From Cohnella sp. AR92 (GTDB taxonomy: Bacteria; Bacillota; Bacilli; Paenibacillales; Paenibacillaceae): a DNA stretch of 64,000 nt. Under the pieces are notes generated by a model that was not told where the DNA came from, made no database searches, and saw only the letters and a program-made list of their open reading frames with translations. Both the position numbers and the translations under genes were made by a program. The stretch is taken from contig NZ_RZJR01000003.1 in the NCBI RefSeq assembly GCF_003990975.1, positions 372,001-436,000 on the forward strand. The letters run 5' to 3'. Shown piece by piece: positions 9,951-19,386 of this stretch (within the stretch, counting starts at the first letter, position 1; each line of letters begins with the position of its first letter).

Positions 9951-9998
9951 AAAAAAGGCTGCGACATGGGAACGAATGCCCATCGCAGTCCTTTTCTT
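9951..9998 (+). terminator. Terminator after birA
   Basis: An imperfect long stem (AAAAGGCTGCGA...ATGGG with CCCAT...CGCAG-TCCTTTT) ends in a T-rich tract. It separates the cca-birA run from the panBCD leader promoter. Confidence 0.8.
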
Positions 9999-10022
9999 CG
10001 TTTTTGCTCCCCTGTTGACTCA

Positions 10023-10051
10023 TGGACGGACATCGGATTATCTGCTATAAT
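10023..10051 (+). promoter_or_regulatory. Sigma-A extended -10 promoter of the pan leader
   Basis: TGGACG at 10023-10028 and TATAAT at 10046-10051 are 17 bases apart. TG one base before the -10 (TGC-TATAAT) makes it an extended -10 promoter that tolerates the weak -35. Transcription would start near 10058. Confidence 0.65.
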
Positions 10052-10057
10052 CAGTGA

Positions 10058-10272
10058 CGCAAGGCGGTATCGGTTAACGAATCGCACTTGCGGATACGAT
10101 ACATGCAAGACAGGCGGTAAGGCCTGCAGCAACAACACGCATACTTAAGTGAATACCGTGATGATTCGCGGCAGATTCTGCTCTGAGCCGAAGGGACCGA
10201 GACAGAAGGACGTGAAGCGCTCCTGCTGAATGGAAACCTTTGTTTGCTCTTGGGCGAATATCAAGGTTTTTT
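10058..10272 (+). ncRNA. Structured leader RNA of panBCD with terminator (pan-motif candidate)
   Basis: About 215 bases after the promoter can form a series of hairpins: GTATCG/CGATAC (10067-10072 with 10097-10102), CAGGC/GCCTG (10111-10115 with 10122-10126), a stem with bulged purines (10169-10190), a hairpin with a bulge (10204-10227), and a terminator (AAACCTT at 10234-10240 with AAGGTTT at 10263-10269, then T6). The terminator ends about 25 bases before the panB start, so this looks like a transcription-attenuating leader. From memory, a conserved pan RNA motif is known upstream of panB in Bacillota; whether this sequence matches it is my inference. Confidence 0.6.
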
Positions 10273-10297
10273 CTGTTTTTTAAGGAGGATATCACAC

Positions 10298-11164
10298 ATG
10301 ACCAAGCATCCACTTACTCCGCCTCGTCTGAAGACGATGAAGCAGCAAGGAACGAAGATCGCCATGATGACCGCCTACGACTACCCGGCGGCCCAGCTGT
10401 CCGAAGAAGCGGGAGTCGACATCATTCTCGTCGGCGACTCGCTGGGCAACGTCGTATTGGGCTACGAGACGACCGTTCCGGTTACTTTGGACGATATGAT
10501 CTATCATACGAAATCCGTCGTTCGCGGAGCTCCGAATACGATGATCGTCACGGATATGCCGTTCGCGACCTATCGTTTGACCCCGCAGGACACTCTACGC
10601 AACGCCGCGCGAATTCTTCAGGAAGGCGGAGCGCACGCCGTAAAGCTGGAGGGAGGAGCCGAGCTGGCTGAGGAGATCGGCCGGTTGACGTCGGCGGGCA
10701 TTCCGGTCGTCGGCCACCTGGGGCTGACTCCGCAATCCGTGCTGCAGATCGGCGGGTACAAAATCCAGGGTAAAGTGGAGAAAGAAATCGAACGGCTTCT
10801 GGCAGACGCGAAAGCATTGGAAGAAGCGGGGGCATGCGCGGTCGTGCTGGAGCTCGTGACGGAACCGATCGCCGAAGCGGTTACCCGGTCCTTGACCATT
10901 CCGACGATCGGAATCGGAGCGGGACGCGGATGCGACGGCCAGGTCATCGTCTACCATGACTTGATCCGATATGGTTCGAATATACGCGACAAGCGGTTCG
11001 TTAAAACTTACGCCAACGTAGGAGACACGATACGGACCGCCATTGGCGAATACGTTCAAGACGTGAAGAATCAACAATTCCCGGAGGAGAAGCATTCATT
11101 CCCTCTGGATGAAGATACAAACCGAATCATTGCCGAGAAGCTGTATGGAGGTGGATCCAAGTGA
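10298..11164 (+). CDS. panB: 3-methyl-2-oxobutanoate hydroxymethyltransferase
   Basis: PanB adds a hydroxymethyl group from methylenetetrahydrofolate to 2-oxoisovalerate, the first step of pantothenate synthesis. The 288-residue length is normal, with the magnesium and substrate motifs MTAYDYPAA and [11 protein letters not shown] near the N-terminus. The ATG at 10298 has AAGGAGG at 10282-10288. An upstream in-frame start (10244) lies inside the leader terminator and is not used. panB overlaps panC by four bases. Confidence 0.97.
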   Translation: MTKHPLTPPRLKTMKQQGTKIAMMTAYDYPAAQLSEEAGVDIILVGDSLGNVVLGYETTVPVTLDDMIYHTKSVVRGAPNTMIVTDMPFATYRLTPQDTLRNAARILQEGGAHAVKLEGGAELAEEIGRLTSAGIPVVGHLGLTPQSVLQIGGYKIQGKVEKEIERLLADAKALEEAGACAVVLELVTEPIAEAVTRSLTIPTIGIGAGRGCDGQVIVYHDLIRYGSNIRDKRFVKTYANVGDTIRTAIGEYVQDVKNQQFPEEKHSFPLDEDTNRIIAEKLYGGGSK

Positions 11165-12051
11165 GAGCTACATTATCTGCACCGACCATCGTTAGAACGA
11201 TCGCCGAGCTGCACGCCCGCCTTGACGAATATCGCCGGAATACCCCGAACGGGAAGGTCGGCCTCGTTCCGACCATGGGCTATTTGCACGAAGGGCATGC
11301 GAGCTTGCTGCGCCGCTCGGCCAGCGAGAACGGCTTTACCGTTCTCAGCGTCTTCGTCAATCCGCTTCAATTCGGGCCGACGGAGGACCTTGACCGCTAT
11401 CCCAGAGATGAAGAGAGGGACCGCGCGGTCGCGGCGGAAGCCGGCGTCGACCTGATCTTTATGCCTAGCGTCGCCGAGATGTACCCGAAGCGTCCGCTGA
11501 CGTCTATCTCGCTGTCCGGAGTAACCGAACCGCTCTGCGGAGCATCCCGTCCCGGTCATTTCGACGGGGTCGCTATCGTCGTGACGAAGCTGTTCAACCT
11601 GGTCCGTCCGGATCGCGCGTATTTCGGTCTCAAGGACGCCCAGCAGCTTGCCGTGATCACGCAGATGACCGAGGACCTGAACACTCCGGTTGAAGTGGTT
11701 CCTTGTCCTATCGTGAGAGAACCGAGCGGCTTGGCACTTAGCTCCCGGAACGTCTACCTGTCCCCGGAAGAGAAGGAACAAGCTCTCGTGCTATCCCGCT
11801 CCTTGAAGCAAGTGCCGGAATGGGTGAAGACGGGCATCTCCGCCAAGGAATTGTCGGAACGCCTTCGCCAATTGATTTCCAAGGAGCCTCTCGCCGACAT
11901 TGAATACGCCGAAGTGCTGGAATACCCTTCGCTGACGATTCCGCAAGAAGAGAACGGCGTGCTTTCCGCTTCCAGCCGATTGCTCGTTGCGCTCGCGGTT
12001 CGTTTCGGCAAGACCAGACTTATCGATAACATTCTGCTGCCACAAGCTTGA
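11161..12051 (+). CDS. panC: Pantothenate synthetase (pantoate--beta-alanine ligase)
   Basis: PanC joins pantoate and beta-alanine using ATP. The 296-residue protein shows the nucleotidyltransferase motifs [13 protein letters not shown] (about residues 38-50, with the HxGH element) and the C-terminal [11 protein letters not shown]. It starts with GTG in a GTGA overlap with the panB stop codon, which suggests coupled translation. It is followed 15 bases later by panD. Confidence 0.97.
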   Translation: MRATLSAPTIVRTIAELHARLDEYRRNTPNGKVGLVPTMGYLHEGHASLLRRSASENGFTVLSVFVNPLQFGPTEDLDRYPRDEERDRAVAAEAGVDLIFMPSVAEMYPKRPLTSISLSGVTEPLCGASRPGHFDGVAIVVTKLFNLVRPDRAYFGLKDAQQLAVITQMTEDLNTPVEVVPCPIVREPSGLALSSRNVYLSPEEKEQALVLSRSLKQVPEWVKTGISAKELSERLRQLISKEPLADIEYAEVLEYPSLTIPQEENGVLSASSRLLVALAVRFGKTRLIDNILLPQA

Positions 12052-12066
12052 GAGGGGAACGAATCC

Positions 12067-12450
12067 ATGTTTCGCCAGATGATGAAGTCCAAGATCCATC
12101 GCGCAACCGTGACGGAAGCCAACCTTAATTATGTAGGAAGCGTAACGATCGACCAGGATCTGATGGAAGCCGTAGACATTCTTCCGGACGAGAAGGTCCA
12201 GATCGTCAACAATAACAACGGCGCGCGTTTCGAGACGTATGCCATCCCGGGACCGAGAGGCTCCGGGGTCATCTGCTTGAACGGCGCCGCCGCAAGGCAA
12301 GTACAGCCCGGAGATATTGTCATCATCATTGCCTATGGCCTCATGACGGATGAAGAAGCCCGCCGCCACCACCCTAAGGTCGCGATAATGGACGAAGGCA
12401 ACAAATTGGCCAGATTGCTGGCGGAGGAGCCTCATTCGACCGTCATGTAA
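12067..12450 (+). CDS. panD: Aspartate 1-decarboxylase precursor
   Basis: PanD makes beta-alanine from aspartate, supplying panC. The 127-residue proenzyme carries the self-cleavage site Gly24-Ser25 (in [11 protein letters not shown]), where Ser25 becomes the pyruvoyl cofactor. Other conserved stretches are [11 protein letters not shown] and LNGAAAR. AGAGGGGA lies upstream of the ATG. It completes the panB-panC-panD operon. Confidence 0.97.
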   Translation: MFRQMMKSKIHRATVTEANLNYVGSVTIDQDLMEAVDILPDEKVQIVNNNNGARFETYAIPGPRGSGVICLNGAAARQVQPGDIVIIIAYGLMTDEEARRHHPKVAIMDEGNKLARLLAEEPHSTVM

Positions 12451-12516
12451 CGCGTATGAAACCCCCGCTCGGAACGCAGAATGAGCAGTAGCCGAAGCGA
12501 TTGGGGGAGATAACGA

Positions 12517-13158
12517 ATGATCCAGCAATGGTTCGCCGCACTGAACGAAACTCTGGACGATCTGATTCGACGTTATCCGGAAGCCTCGACCGAAGAAAAA
12601 AATGAGCTTGAACAGCAATGGAACGTGTTAAAGGCGCTAAGTGATGATATTATTGAATCATGGCTTCAGTTCGAGGACAAGATGTCCGTATACCGCAATA
12701 TGAAGCAAGCGCCGGGAACCAAGCCGGTCATGGCCGACAGTCCGATCTGGGCCCCCTATACCAGAGGCCAAGGCTATTTCCAATTGCAGATGTTCCGCGA
12801 AGGCGCTTATCACTTCGAGCATACGCTGCAGCTGGAGCCCGAGTTCCACGTTGCCCGGCTGTTTCTTGCGATGTGCCGCATGCACTTGGGCGAGTTCACC
12901 GATGCCCAGCGGCATTTCCAATGGATAGCCGCCGTGACGGAAGAGCCCAAGCTTCAAGCGATCGCGTTCAACGCGCTTGGCTGCGTGCAAGCCGTCTATG
13001 CGAATCTGAACCAAGCCCAGACTTACTTCCAGAAGGCGGTTGAGGCCGATCCGAGCTTCGAGGATCCGCGCCGCAATCTGGAATCGTGCAGGAATCGCTC
13101 TGGCCAATTGCAGTTGCAATTCGGGAGCCTGGAGATGCAGACGCTCGTGAAGGCCTGA
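12517..13158 (+). CDS. Tetratricopeptide-repeat protein between panD and dinG
   Basis: The 213-residue cytoplasmic protein has an acidic helical N-terminus (about residues 1-55) and two or three TPR-like units (about 85-190, including NALGCVQAVYANLNQAQTYF). There is no catalytic motif and no signal peptide. GGGGGAG lies before the ATG. It has no named homologue that I recognise. The position between panD and dinG may place it in the pan transcript, since no terminator is apparent in the 66-base gap. Confidence 0.75.
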   Translation: MIQQWFAALNETLDDLIRRYPEASTEEKNELEQQWNVLKALSDDIIESWLQFEDKMSVYRNMKQAPGTKPVMADSPIWAPYTRGQGYFQLQMFREGAYHFEHTLQLEPEFHVARLFLAMCRMHLGEFTDAQRHFQWIAAVTEEPKLQAIAFNALGCVQAVYANLNQAQTYFQKAVEADPSFEDPRRNLESCRNRSGQLQLQFGSLEMQTLVKA

Positions 13159-13224
13159 GGCCATCCGTGAGAGCGGCTGCGCCGATCCTCTGCGCGGATG
13201 ATCCGCCAGGAAAGGAAGGCAGGC

Positions 13225-16143
13225 ATGATATACGCCGTTCTTGATTTTGAGACGACGGGAACCTCTCCCGAACAAGATGAAATTATCCAAGTAGGCTTGG
13301 CTCTTATAGATGAATCCGGAATGATCGGAGAACCTTTCGTATCTTACGTCAAACCGTCAAAGCCGATTCCAGAGTGGATCACGAAGCTCACCGGAATCGA
13401 CGACGAGACCGTAAAAGAAGCGCCGGAAGAAGCCGAGATGCTGGCCGCGCTCGTTCCTTTGCTGCAGGACGCCGTCATCGTGGCCCATAATGCGGGATTC
13501 GACGTCTCGTTCTTGCAAGCCGCCCTGGATAGGAGCGGCTATTTGCCTTTCGCCGGCCGGGTGCTCGACACGGTCGAGCTGTCTCGGCTGATGTTCCCGT
13601 CCATGCCTTCGTATCGGCTAGGATCGCTTACTCAAAGCCTCGGCATCGGCCATGACCGCCCCCATCAAGCGGACAGCGATGCCGTATCCACCGCGGAGCT
13701 GTTTCTCCGGGGGTTGGAACGGCTGCGTACGCTGCCGCTCCTGACCCTCCAGCGGCTGTCGGCGCTATTCGATTCGGATCGGAACGATCTCGGATGGCTG
13801 CTCGCCGAGGTTCTGGCTTGGAGAGAGGCGAACCCGCTTATGCCGGAGGGCGATCTTCAATACTACCGGCAATTCGCGCTTAATGTCAGCGATTGGACCG
13901 AAGACGAGGAAGCGCGGGAAGCGGCGGCTCAGCAAGAACAGGAAACGGCGCAAGTGCTGGAGAAGACGGAATTCCCGGATTTCCTGTCCGCCGTCCGGAT
14001 TCGGCTGAAGGAGCTTTTTCCCGGCTACGAATCTCGCGAAGGCCAAGACTTGATGTTCGACGAAGTATTCGGCGCGCTTGATCAAGACGCCCATCTGCTC
14101 GTCGAGGCAGGAACGGGAACGGGCAAGTCTCTGGGCTACCTTCTTCCGTCTCTCTATTATGGATTAAAGGAAAACAAAAAAATCGTCGTCAGCACCCATA
14201 CGATACAATTGCAGGAACAGCTCCGTCAGCGGGACTTGCCTCTGCTGCAAGAGGTGCTGCCGGTTCCCTTCAAGGCATCCGTCTTCAAGGGACGCTCCAA
14301 TTACTTATGCCTGCGTAAGTTCGAACAGCAGATGTCGATCCCCGAGCATGCGCTATCCAACGATGATCTCGTCACGCGCGGCCAGATGACCGTCTGGCTT
14401 AGCGAGACCGAGCGCGGGGAAGCGGAGGAGCTTAACTTGAGCGGCCGCTCCAAGGACGAGTGGAACGCCGTGGCTAGCGACGCGGACTCCTGCTTGAACC
14501 GGCAATGTCCGTGGTTCCGCAAGTGCTTCTACCATCGCGCCAGACAGGAAGCGAATCGCGCCGATCTGGTCATCACCAATCATGCGATGGTATTCACGGA
14601 TATGCGCGCCGAGAATCGACTGCTCCCGTCCTACGATCGGCTGATCGTCGACGAGGCGCATCACTTGGAAGAGGTGGCGAGCCATCATCTGGGCCAGAGG
14701 ACGAATTACCAATCGCTGCTTACGCCTCTGCTGCGGCTATGGAAGGATGCTCGCAACGGCCAGATTCCGCACTTGATGAGCCTGCTGTCCAGCTCGGGCG
14801 ACGAGTTCGCCTCCGCCTGGATAGAGAAGCTGGAGGAAGCATCTACTAAGCTTCATGCCGTCCGGGAAGCCTGGGAGCTATGGATGGATCGACTTTACGC
14901 GCTGTTAGCGTCGCTATCCGCTTCGGACGAAACGGGCAATCTGACTTACCGGTTCAAGCCGGACCAGCTGCCGGAAGGCTGGGAGGCGCTGCAGGTGGAC
15001 GGCAACAACGTCGTGCAGCTTCTAAGCGATATCATTCGTCCGATGGAGAAGCTGATGGTCGACGTCCGGGAGCGAACGGACGAGCTGACGATCCAGAGCC
15101 TGATGACGGACATGAGCGGCAGCGTGAAGGAGCTTTCTCAGACAAGGGCGGATCTTCAAGCGTTCGTGACTCTCGGCAACAAGGACTTCGTCTATTGGTT
15201 GGAAGGCCATACGCAGTACCGCAGCCGTTCCGTCGTGATGTACGGAGTTCCGGCGGATGTCAGCGGCTTGCTGAAGGAAGGAATGTTCGACCGCAAAGCG
15301 AGCGTCGTGCTGACGTCGGCCACGCTGACCGTCGACAAGACGTTCCAATACGTCAAGGAGCAGCTTGGGCTGGACGAAGCCGAGAAGAAGGGCCGGCTCA
15401 AGACGGCTCAAGTTCCTTCTCCGTTCAAATACAGGGAACAAGCTCTCGTTCTGATCCCCCGCGACTTCCCGACGATCCGGGGCCGGGACGGCGACCCGAA
15501 ATTCCTGCAGGCGCTGACGCAATCGCTAGCCGACGTGGCGGTCGTGACCGGCGGCCGCATGCTCGTCCTGTTCACCTCGCATCGGATGCTTAAGACCGTG
15601 TATGCTCCCCTTAAGGAGCTGCTGTCGGCAAGCCGAATCGAGGTGCTCGGCCAAGGGATCGACGGCAGCAGCCGGAGCCGGCTCACCCGGCAATTCCAGG
15701 AGCAGCCGAATTCGGTTCTGCTCGGCACGAGCAGCTTCTGGGAAGGAGTCGACCTGCCCGGAGACGCGCTCACTTGCCTGGCGATCGTAAGGCTTCCTTT
15801 TCAACCGCCGAATCATCCGGTCAACGAAGCGAAGTCGGAACGGCTGACCGCGGAGAAGAAGAATCCGTTCATGAAGCTGTCGCTGCCGCAAGCGGTTATC
15901 CGCTTTAAGCAGGGCTTCGGACGATTGGTGCGTACCGCTACGGATAAAGGCATCGTCCTTATTTACGACACTCGCGTTATCGATACGAATTATGGCAAGT
16001 ATTTTCTATACTCGCTCCCCGGACCGAAGATGGAGCACTTGCCTAATGCCATTTTGCCGCGTAGAGTGAAGGAATGGCTGGATATGGCGGACAAGGCCGT
16101 ACCGGCAGACCAATCGCAGCCGCAGGAGGAAGAAGCGCAATGA
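13225..16143 (+). CDS. dinG: DinG-family DNA helicase with N-terminal 3'-5' exonuclease domain
   Basis: The 972-residue protein has an N-terminal DnaQ-type exonuclease (AVLDFETTG near residue 4, residues about 1-165) fused to an XPD/DinG superfamily 2 helicase. Helicase motifs are visible: EAGTGTGKS (Walker A, about 295-303) and DEAH in LIVDEAHHLEE. Four cysteines (362, 423, 428, 434) have the spacing C-x60-C-x4-C-x5-C, matching the iron-sulfur cluster pattern of E. coli-type DinG helicases. The ATG at 13225 follows a GGAAAGGAAGG site; the ATG at 13198 has no such site. The stop codon overlaps the rex start (ATGA). Confidence 0.93.
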   Translation: MIYAVLDFETTGTSPEQDEIIQVGLALIDESGMIGEPFVSYVKPSKPIPEWITKLTGIDDETVKEAPEEAEMLAALVPLLQDAVIVAHNAGFDVSFLQAALDRSGYLPFAGRVLDTVELSRLMFPSMPSYRLGSLTQSLGIGHDRPHQADSDAVSTAELFLRGLERLRTLPLLTLQRLSALFDSDRNDLGWLLAEVLAWREANPLMPEGDLQYYRQFALNVSDWTEDEEAREAAAQQEQETAQVLEKTEFPDFLSAVRIRLKELFPGYESREGQDLMFDEVFGALDQDAHLLVEAGTGTGKSLGYLLPSLYYGLKENKKIVVSTHTIQLQEQLRQRDLPLLQEVLPVPFKASVFKGRSNYLCLRKFEQQMSIPEHALSNDDLVTRGQMTVWLSETERGEAEELNLSGRSKDEWNAVASDADSCLNRQCPWFRKCFYHRARQEANRADLVITNHAMVFTDMRAENRLLPSYDRLIVDEAHHLEEVASHHLGQRTNYQSLLTPLLRLWKDARNGQIPHLMSLLSSSGDEFASAWIEKLEEASTKLHAVREAWELWMDRLYALLASLSASDETGNLTYRFKPDQLPEGWEALQVDGNNVVQLLSDIIRPMEKLMVDVRERTDELTIQSLMTDMSGSVKELSQTRADLQAFVTLGNKDFVYWLEGHTQYRSRSVVMYGVPADVSGLLKEGMFDRKASVVLTSATLTVDKTFQYVKEQLGLDEAEKKGRLKTAQVPSPFKYREQALVLIPRDFPTIRGRDGDPKFLQALTQSLADVAVVTGGRMLVLFTSHRMLKTVYAPLKELLSASRIEVLGQGIDGSSRSRLTRQFQEQPNSVLLGTSSFWEGVDLPGDALTCLAIVRLPFQPPNHPVNEAKSERLTAEKKNPFMKLSLPQAVIRFKQGFGRLVRTATDKGIVLIYDTRVIDTNYGKYFLYSLPGPKMEHLPNAILPRRVKEWLDMADKAVPADQSQPQEEEAQ

Positions 16144-16784
16144 AGGCGGAGAAAATATCCGAAGCCGTGGTGCGGAGATTGCCCGTTTATCTTCGCTACC
16201 TCATCGAATTGAACCAAACGGATGTCCAGACCGTCTCTTCTCAGGAGCTGGGCAAGAAGCTGGACCTGAATCCGGCGCAGATTCGCAAGGATCTGGCTTA
16301 CTTCGGCGACTTCGGCCGCAAGGGCGTCGGTTACAACGTTTCTTATCTGATCGAGAAGATCCGCCAGATCCTGCAGCTGGATCAGCCGCGGAATGTCGCG
16401 CTTGTCGGAACGGGGAACCTGGGACGGGCCCTGTGCAATTATAATATGAAAGAGAACGTCAAGATCGTCGCGATCTTCGATTCCGATCCGGCCAAGATCG
16501 GCAAAGCGATGAACAGCCTGACGATCCAGCCGATCGAAGAGCTCGGCGAGACAGTGAAGGAGAAGGACATCAGCATCGGGATCATTACCGTTCCGGCAAG
16601 CGAAGCGCAGAGAGTCGCCGACCTGTTCGTAGCCGTCGGCATCCGCGGGATCCTGAATTTCGCGCCGACCGTCCTTCGCACTCCGGAAGGGGTTCGAATC
16701 CACCATACGGATTTTACGGCGGACTTGCTGAGTTTGGCTTATTACATGGAGAGCGAGCACGAAGGCGAAAACCAAGCCGAATAG
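16140..16784 (+). CDS. rex: Redox-sensing transcriptional repressor Rex
   Basis: Rex represses fermentation and respiration genes and is released from DNA by NADH. The 214-residue protein has an N-terminal winged helix (SSQELGKKLDLNPAQIRKDLAYFGDFG, about residues 33-59, given in the family's characteristic form) and a Rossmann domain with GTGNLGRAL. The ATG at 16140 sits in an ATGA overlap with dinG; upstream in-frame ATGs lie within dinG. The proximity of an alcohol dehydrogenase, ackA and qcr genes in the window offers plausible targets, but I did not identify a Rex operator. Confidence 0.95.
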   Translation: MKAEKISEAVVRRLPVYLRYLIELNQTDVQTVSSQELGKKLDLNPAQIRKDLAYFGDFGRKGVGYNVSYLIEKIRQILQLDQPRNVALVGTGNLGRALCNYNMKENVKIVAIFDSDPAKIGKAMNSLTIQPIEELGETVKEKDISIGIITVPASEAQRVADLFVAVGIRGILNFAPTVLRTPEGVRIHHTDFTADLLSLAYYMESEHEGENQAE

Positions 16785-16812
16785 GGCTCCGAGGAAAGGG
16801 AAGAGTGCATAA

Positions 16813-18117
16813 ATGACGCGTTGGTTAATCGAGAACGGATTATTCATAACCATGAATCCGGAACAGCCGATTTTGAAGGGCTGGTTGTCCGTGGAAGACG
16901 CAGCGATCGCTTCGATGGGCGAGGGAGAGGCACCGGCTGAAGTGAAGGCCGCAGCGAATGAGGTCGTTGATGGAGACGGGCATATCTTCTTGCCTGGGCT
17001 CGTCAATACGCATGGCCATGCGGCGATGTCTCTGCTGAGAGGGCTTGCGGACGATCTTGTGCTGCAAGACTGGCTGGAAAATCACATGTGGCCGATGGAA
17101 GCGAAGTTTACCGGAGACGACGTCTACTGGGGAACGTCGCTGGCCGCGGCGGAGATGATTCTCAGCGGAACGACCACTTTCCTGGACATGTACGACCATA
17201 TGGATCGGGTTGCCGAAGTCGTCGAGCAATCGGGCATGCGCGCGACGCTGGCCCGCGGCGTCATCGGCTTGTGCCCTCCGGACGTTCAAACGGCAAAGCT
17301 GAACGAAGCGGTCGGCTTCGCCAAGCGTTGGCATGGAGGAGCGAACGGCCGCATTAAAGTCATGATGTCGCCGCATGCTCCCTATACCTGTCCGCCGGAT
17401 TATATTGAACGAATCGTTGCAGCCGCTCATGAATTGAACCTGCCGCTGCATACCCACATGTCCGAGACGGCGGCGGAAGTGGCCGCTAACGTGAAGGATT
17501 ACGGAGCGCGTCCCGTCGAGCATCTCGACAAGCTGGGCTTGTTCTCGAGACCGTCTCTCGTCGCTCACGCGGTGCATCTGACCGACGAGGAGATTGCCCT
17601 GCTTGCGGTGCGCGGAGTGGCCGTCTCCCACAATCCGGTCAGCAACCTGAAGCTCGCCAGCGGAGTCGCCCGCGTTCCGGATCTGCTTCGCGCGGGAGTA
17701 ACCGTCTCCCTCGGCACGGACAGCGCGGCCAGCAACAACAACCTGGACCTGTTCGAAGAGATCCGCCTCGCGGCGCTGCTGCATAAGGGCGTATCCGGAG
17801 ACCCTACGGCCGTTCCCGCGGCGGAAGCGCTCAAGATGGGGACCGTATACGGCGCCAAGGCGCTGGGTCTGGAAGGAGTGACCGGCGTACTTAAACCGGG
17901 CATGAAGGCCGACCTGATCGGCGTCTCGATCCGGAAGCCGCACTTCGTTCCGGCGACGGATTACATTTCTCATCTTGTTTATGCGGCTTCCGGCGCCGAT
18001 GTCGCCCACGTGTGGGTAGACGGCAAGCAGCTGCTTCGGAACCGGGAACTGCTGACGCTGGACATCGAGAAGATTCGTTACGAAGCGCAGCGCTGCTTCG
18101 ATAGGCTTCGCGGATGA
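16813..18117 (+). CDS. mtaD: 5-methylthioadenosine/S-adenosylhomocysteine deaminase
   Basis: This amidohydrolase deaminates methylthioadenosine or S-adenosylhomocysteine to the inosyl forms in methyl-donor salvage. At 434 residues it has the family's length. The metal ligands appear as NTHGH (about residues 65-69), a histidine in LPLHTHMSET, and SLGTDSAASNNNLD, where the aspartate is catalytic. It overlaps the next gene by four bases (ATGA). Closely related guanine or chlorohydrolase-type deaminases are the main alternative, though overall sequence favours MtaD. Confidence 0.9.
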   Translation: MTRWLIENGLFITMNPEQPILKGWLSVEDAAIASMGEGEAPAEVKAAANEVVDGDGHIFLPGLVNTHGHAAMSLLRGLADDLVLQDWLENHMWPMEAKFTGDDVYWGTSLAAAEMILSGTTTFLDMYDHMDRVAEVVEQSGMRATLARGVIGLCPPDVQTAKLNEAVGFAKRWHGGANGRIKVMMSPHAPYTCPPDYIERIVAAAHELNLPLHTHMSETAAEVAANVKDYGARPVEHLDKLGLFSRPSLVAHAVHLTDEEIALLAVRGVAVSHNPVSNLKLASGVARVPDLLRAGVTVSLGTDSAASNNNLDLFEEIRLAALLHKGVSGDPTAVPAAEALKMGTVYGAKALGLEGVTGVLKPGMKADLIGVSIRKPHFVPATDYISHLVYAASGADVAHVWVDGKQLLRNRELLTLDIEKIRYEAQRCFDRLRG

Positions 18118-18647
18118 GCCTCAGCCGTCTCGAGAATCGCCGTTCGTCGAAGGCTATTCCCCCATGGCGGTGGGTTCTGCTGATCGTCGGTTTCTTGCTG
18201 TTTATCTGCGTCGCTTTCTACCTATACGTTCAATCCGCCGATTCGCAATATACTTCCGACGAGCGCAAGGCGATACGGCTGGCGAAGACGGATGCGGGGC
18301 TGAAAGAGATCGACGGCACCTACAAGCATGTCTGGGAAGAAACCGTCTGGGTCGTCGCCGGAACCGATGCGCAAGGCGAAGAGTGGATGGTATGGGAGCG
18401 GCAGGGAGAAGAAGGAATCGTCAAAGAGAAGCTGTCCAGCGGCTATGACGAAGACCAGATCGTGTCCCTGTTCCGGAAAGACCACCCCAATAACCGAATC
18501 GTTCGGGTTCTTCCGGGATGGTTCCAGAATCAGCCGGCTTGGGAGATTCGATACGTGAACGATCCTTCAACGAAGCGGCAGGCTATCGATTTCTATCAGT
18601 TCAAATCGGGCGAGCTTCTGAAGACCTACGATCTCCCGGGCAAATAA
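18114..18647 (+). CDS. ypmB: YpmB-like DUF5590 membrane-anchored protein
   Basis: The 177-residue protein has a basic N-terminus, one membrane span (about residues 21-42) and an extracytoplasmic domain with two PepSY-like segments (about 50-100 and 115-170), typical of the YpmB family. Its function is unknown to me. It overlaps mtaD by four bases and ends at a strong terminator. In B. subtilis ypmB follows dinG-ypmA and precedes aspB, so this marks the end of the conserved first block. Confidence 0.82.
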   Translation: MSLSRLENRRSSKAIPPWRWVLLIVGFLLFICVAFYLYVQSADSQYTSDERKAIRLAKTDAGLKEIDGTYKHVWEETVWVVAGTDAQGEEWMVWERQGEEGIVKEKLSSGYDEDQIVSLFRKDHPNNRIVRVLPGWFQNQPAWEIRYVNDPSTKRQAIDFYQFKSGELLKTYDLPGK

Positions 18648-18667
18648 TACGATATGCAATTAACAGT

Positions 18668-18699
18668 AACGCTAGAGCCAATGGCTTTAGCGTTATTTT
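18668..18699 (+). terminator. Terminator after ypmB
   Basis: A 12-bp stem with one wobble pair (AACGCTAGAGCC with GGCTTTAGCGTT), a 3-base loop and a TATTTT tail. Confidence 0.85.
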
Positions 18700-18852
18700 G
18701 TTTGCTCGGAGGAATGGCAGTCCTGCCAACCATTAGCGGACGCTAAGTCTATCAAACCGTGATATACTTTTGGATGTACGATTCGATCGCCAATGGATGT
18801 AGATACACGAATATACGACCAACAAGAGAACCATTTAGGAGGGCATTGCGGT

Positions 18853-19386
18853 ATGAAATTGAGAATCCTGCCGGTTACGATTACAGCCGTATTGTCCGCG
18901 GCGCTGCTGTTCGGCGGATGGTACGCATACGGACATTACGGAGTCGAGAAGCCGCTGGAGAAGGTTGCGTCCGCGCTGCCGGGCGTCGTCTCCGCGGAAA
19001 CAAGCAATTCGGTGAATAAAGTCGTTCTGAAGGTCGAGCTGAATTCGGATGCCGATCTTGCGGATATTTATCATAAAGTGCAAGTCGACGGCAAACAGGC
19101 TATCGGAGGCAAGACGCTGGAGCTTGTCGTCAATGAGCCGGAGAACGAGCAGTTGGAGAAAGCGTGGAGATCGGCTCTGTTCGATGTAGCCGAAGCAATG
19201 GATCATCGTCAGTATTCCGGAATCCGGGAAGCGATGAATTCGTTGATGGAGCAAAACCCGGGCTTGACGGCCCAGAGCGAGATGGATGATACGAACGTAT
19301 ATGTCAGCCTGAAGCTCGGCGACGCGGCGAAGTACGTCATTCTTCCGCGCGAGGCCCAGCAGATAGGGGTGTGGCCGAATGCGTAA
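18853..19386 (+). CDS. Single-pass membrane protein of unknown function, paired with an FtsH-like protease
   Basis: The 177-residue product has an N-terminal membrane anchor (about residues 5-27) and a soluble extracytoplasmic domain with an alternating beta/alpha character. I do not recognise the family. The ATG at 18853 has GGAGGG 12-17 bases upstream; the earlier in-frame ATG at 18793 lacks one. It overlaps the FtsH-like gene by eight bases, so the two are very probably co-translated and work together, perhaps as an inhibitor, adaptor or substrate receptor. That role is inference from position only. Confidence 0.8.
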   Translation: MKLRILPVTITAVLSAALLFGGWYAYGHYGVEKPLEKVASALPGVVSAETSNSVNKVVLKVELNSDADLADIYHKVQVDGKQAIGGKTLELVVNEPENEQLEKAWRSALFDVAEAMDHRQYSGIREAMNSLMEQNPGLTAQSEMDDTNVYVSLKLGDAAKYVILPREAQQIGVWPNA

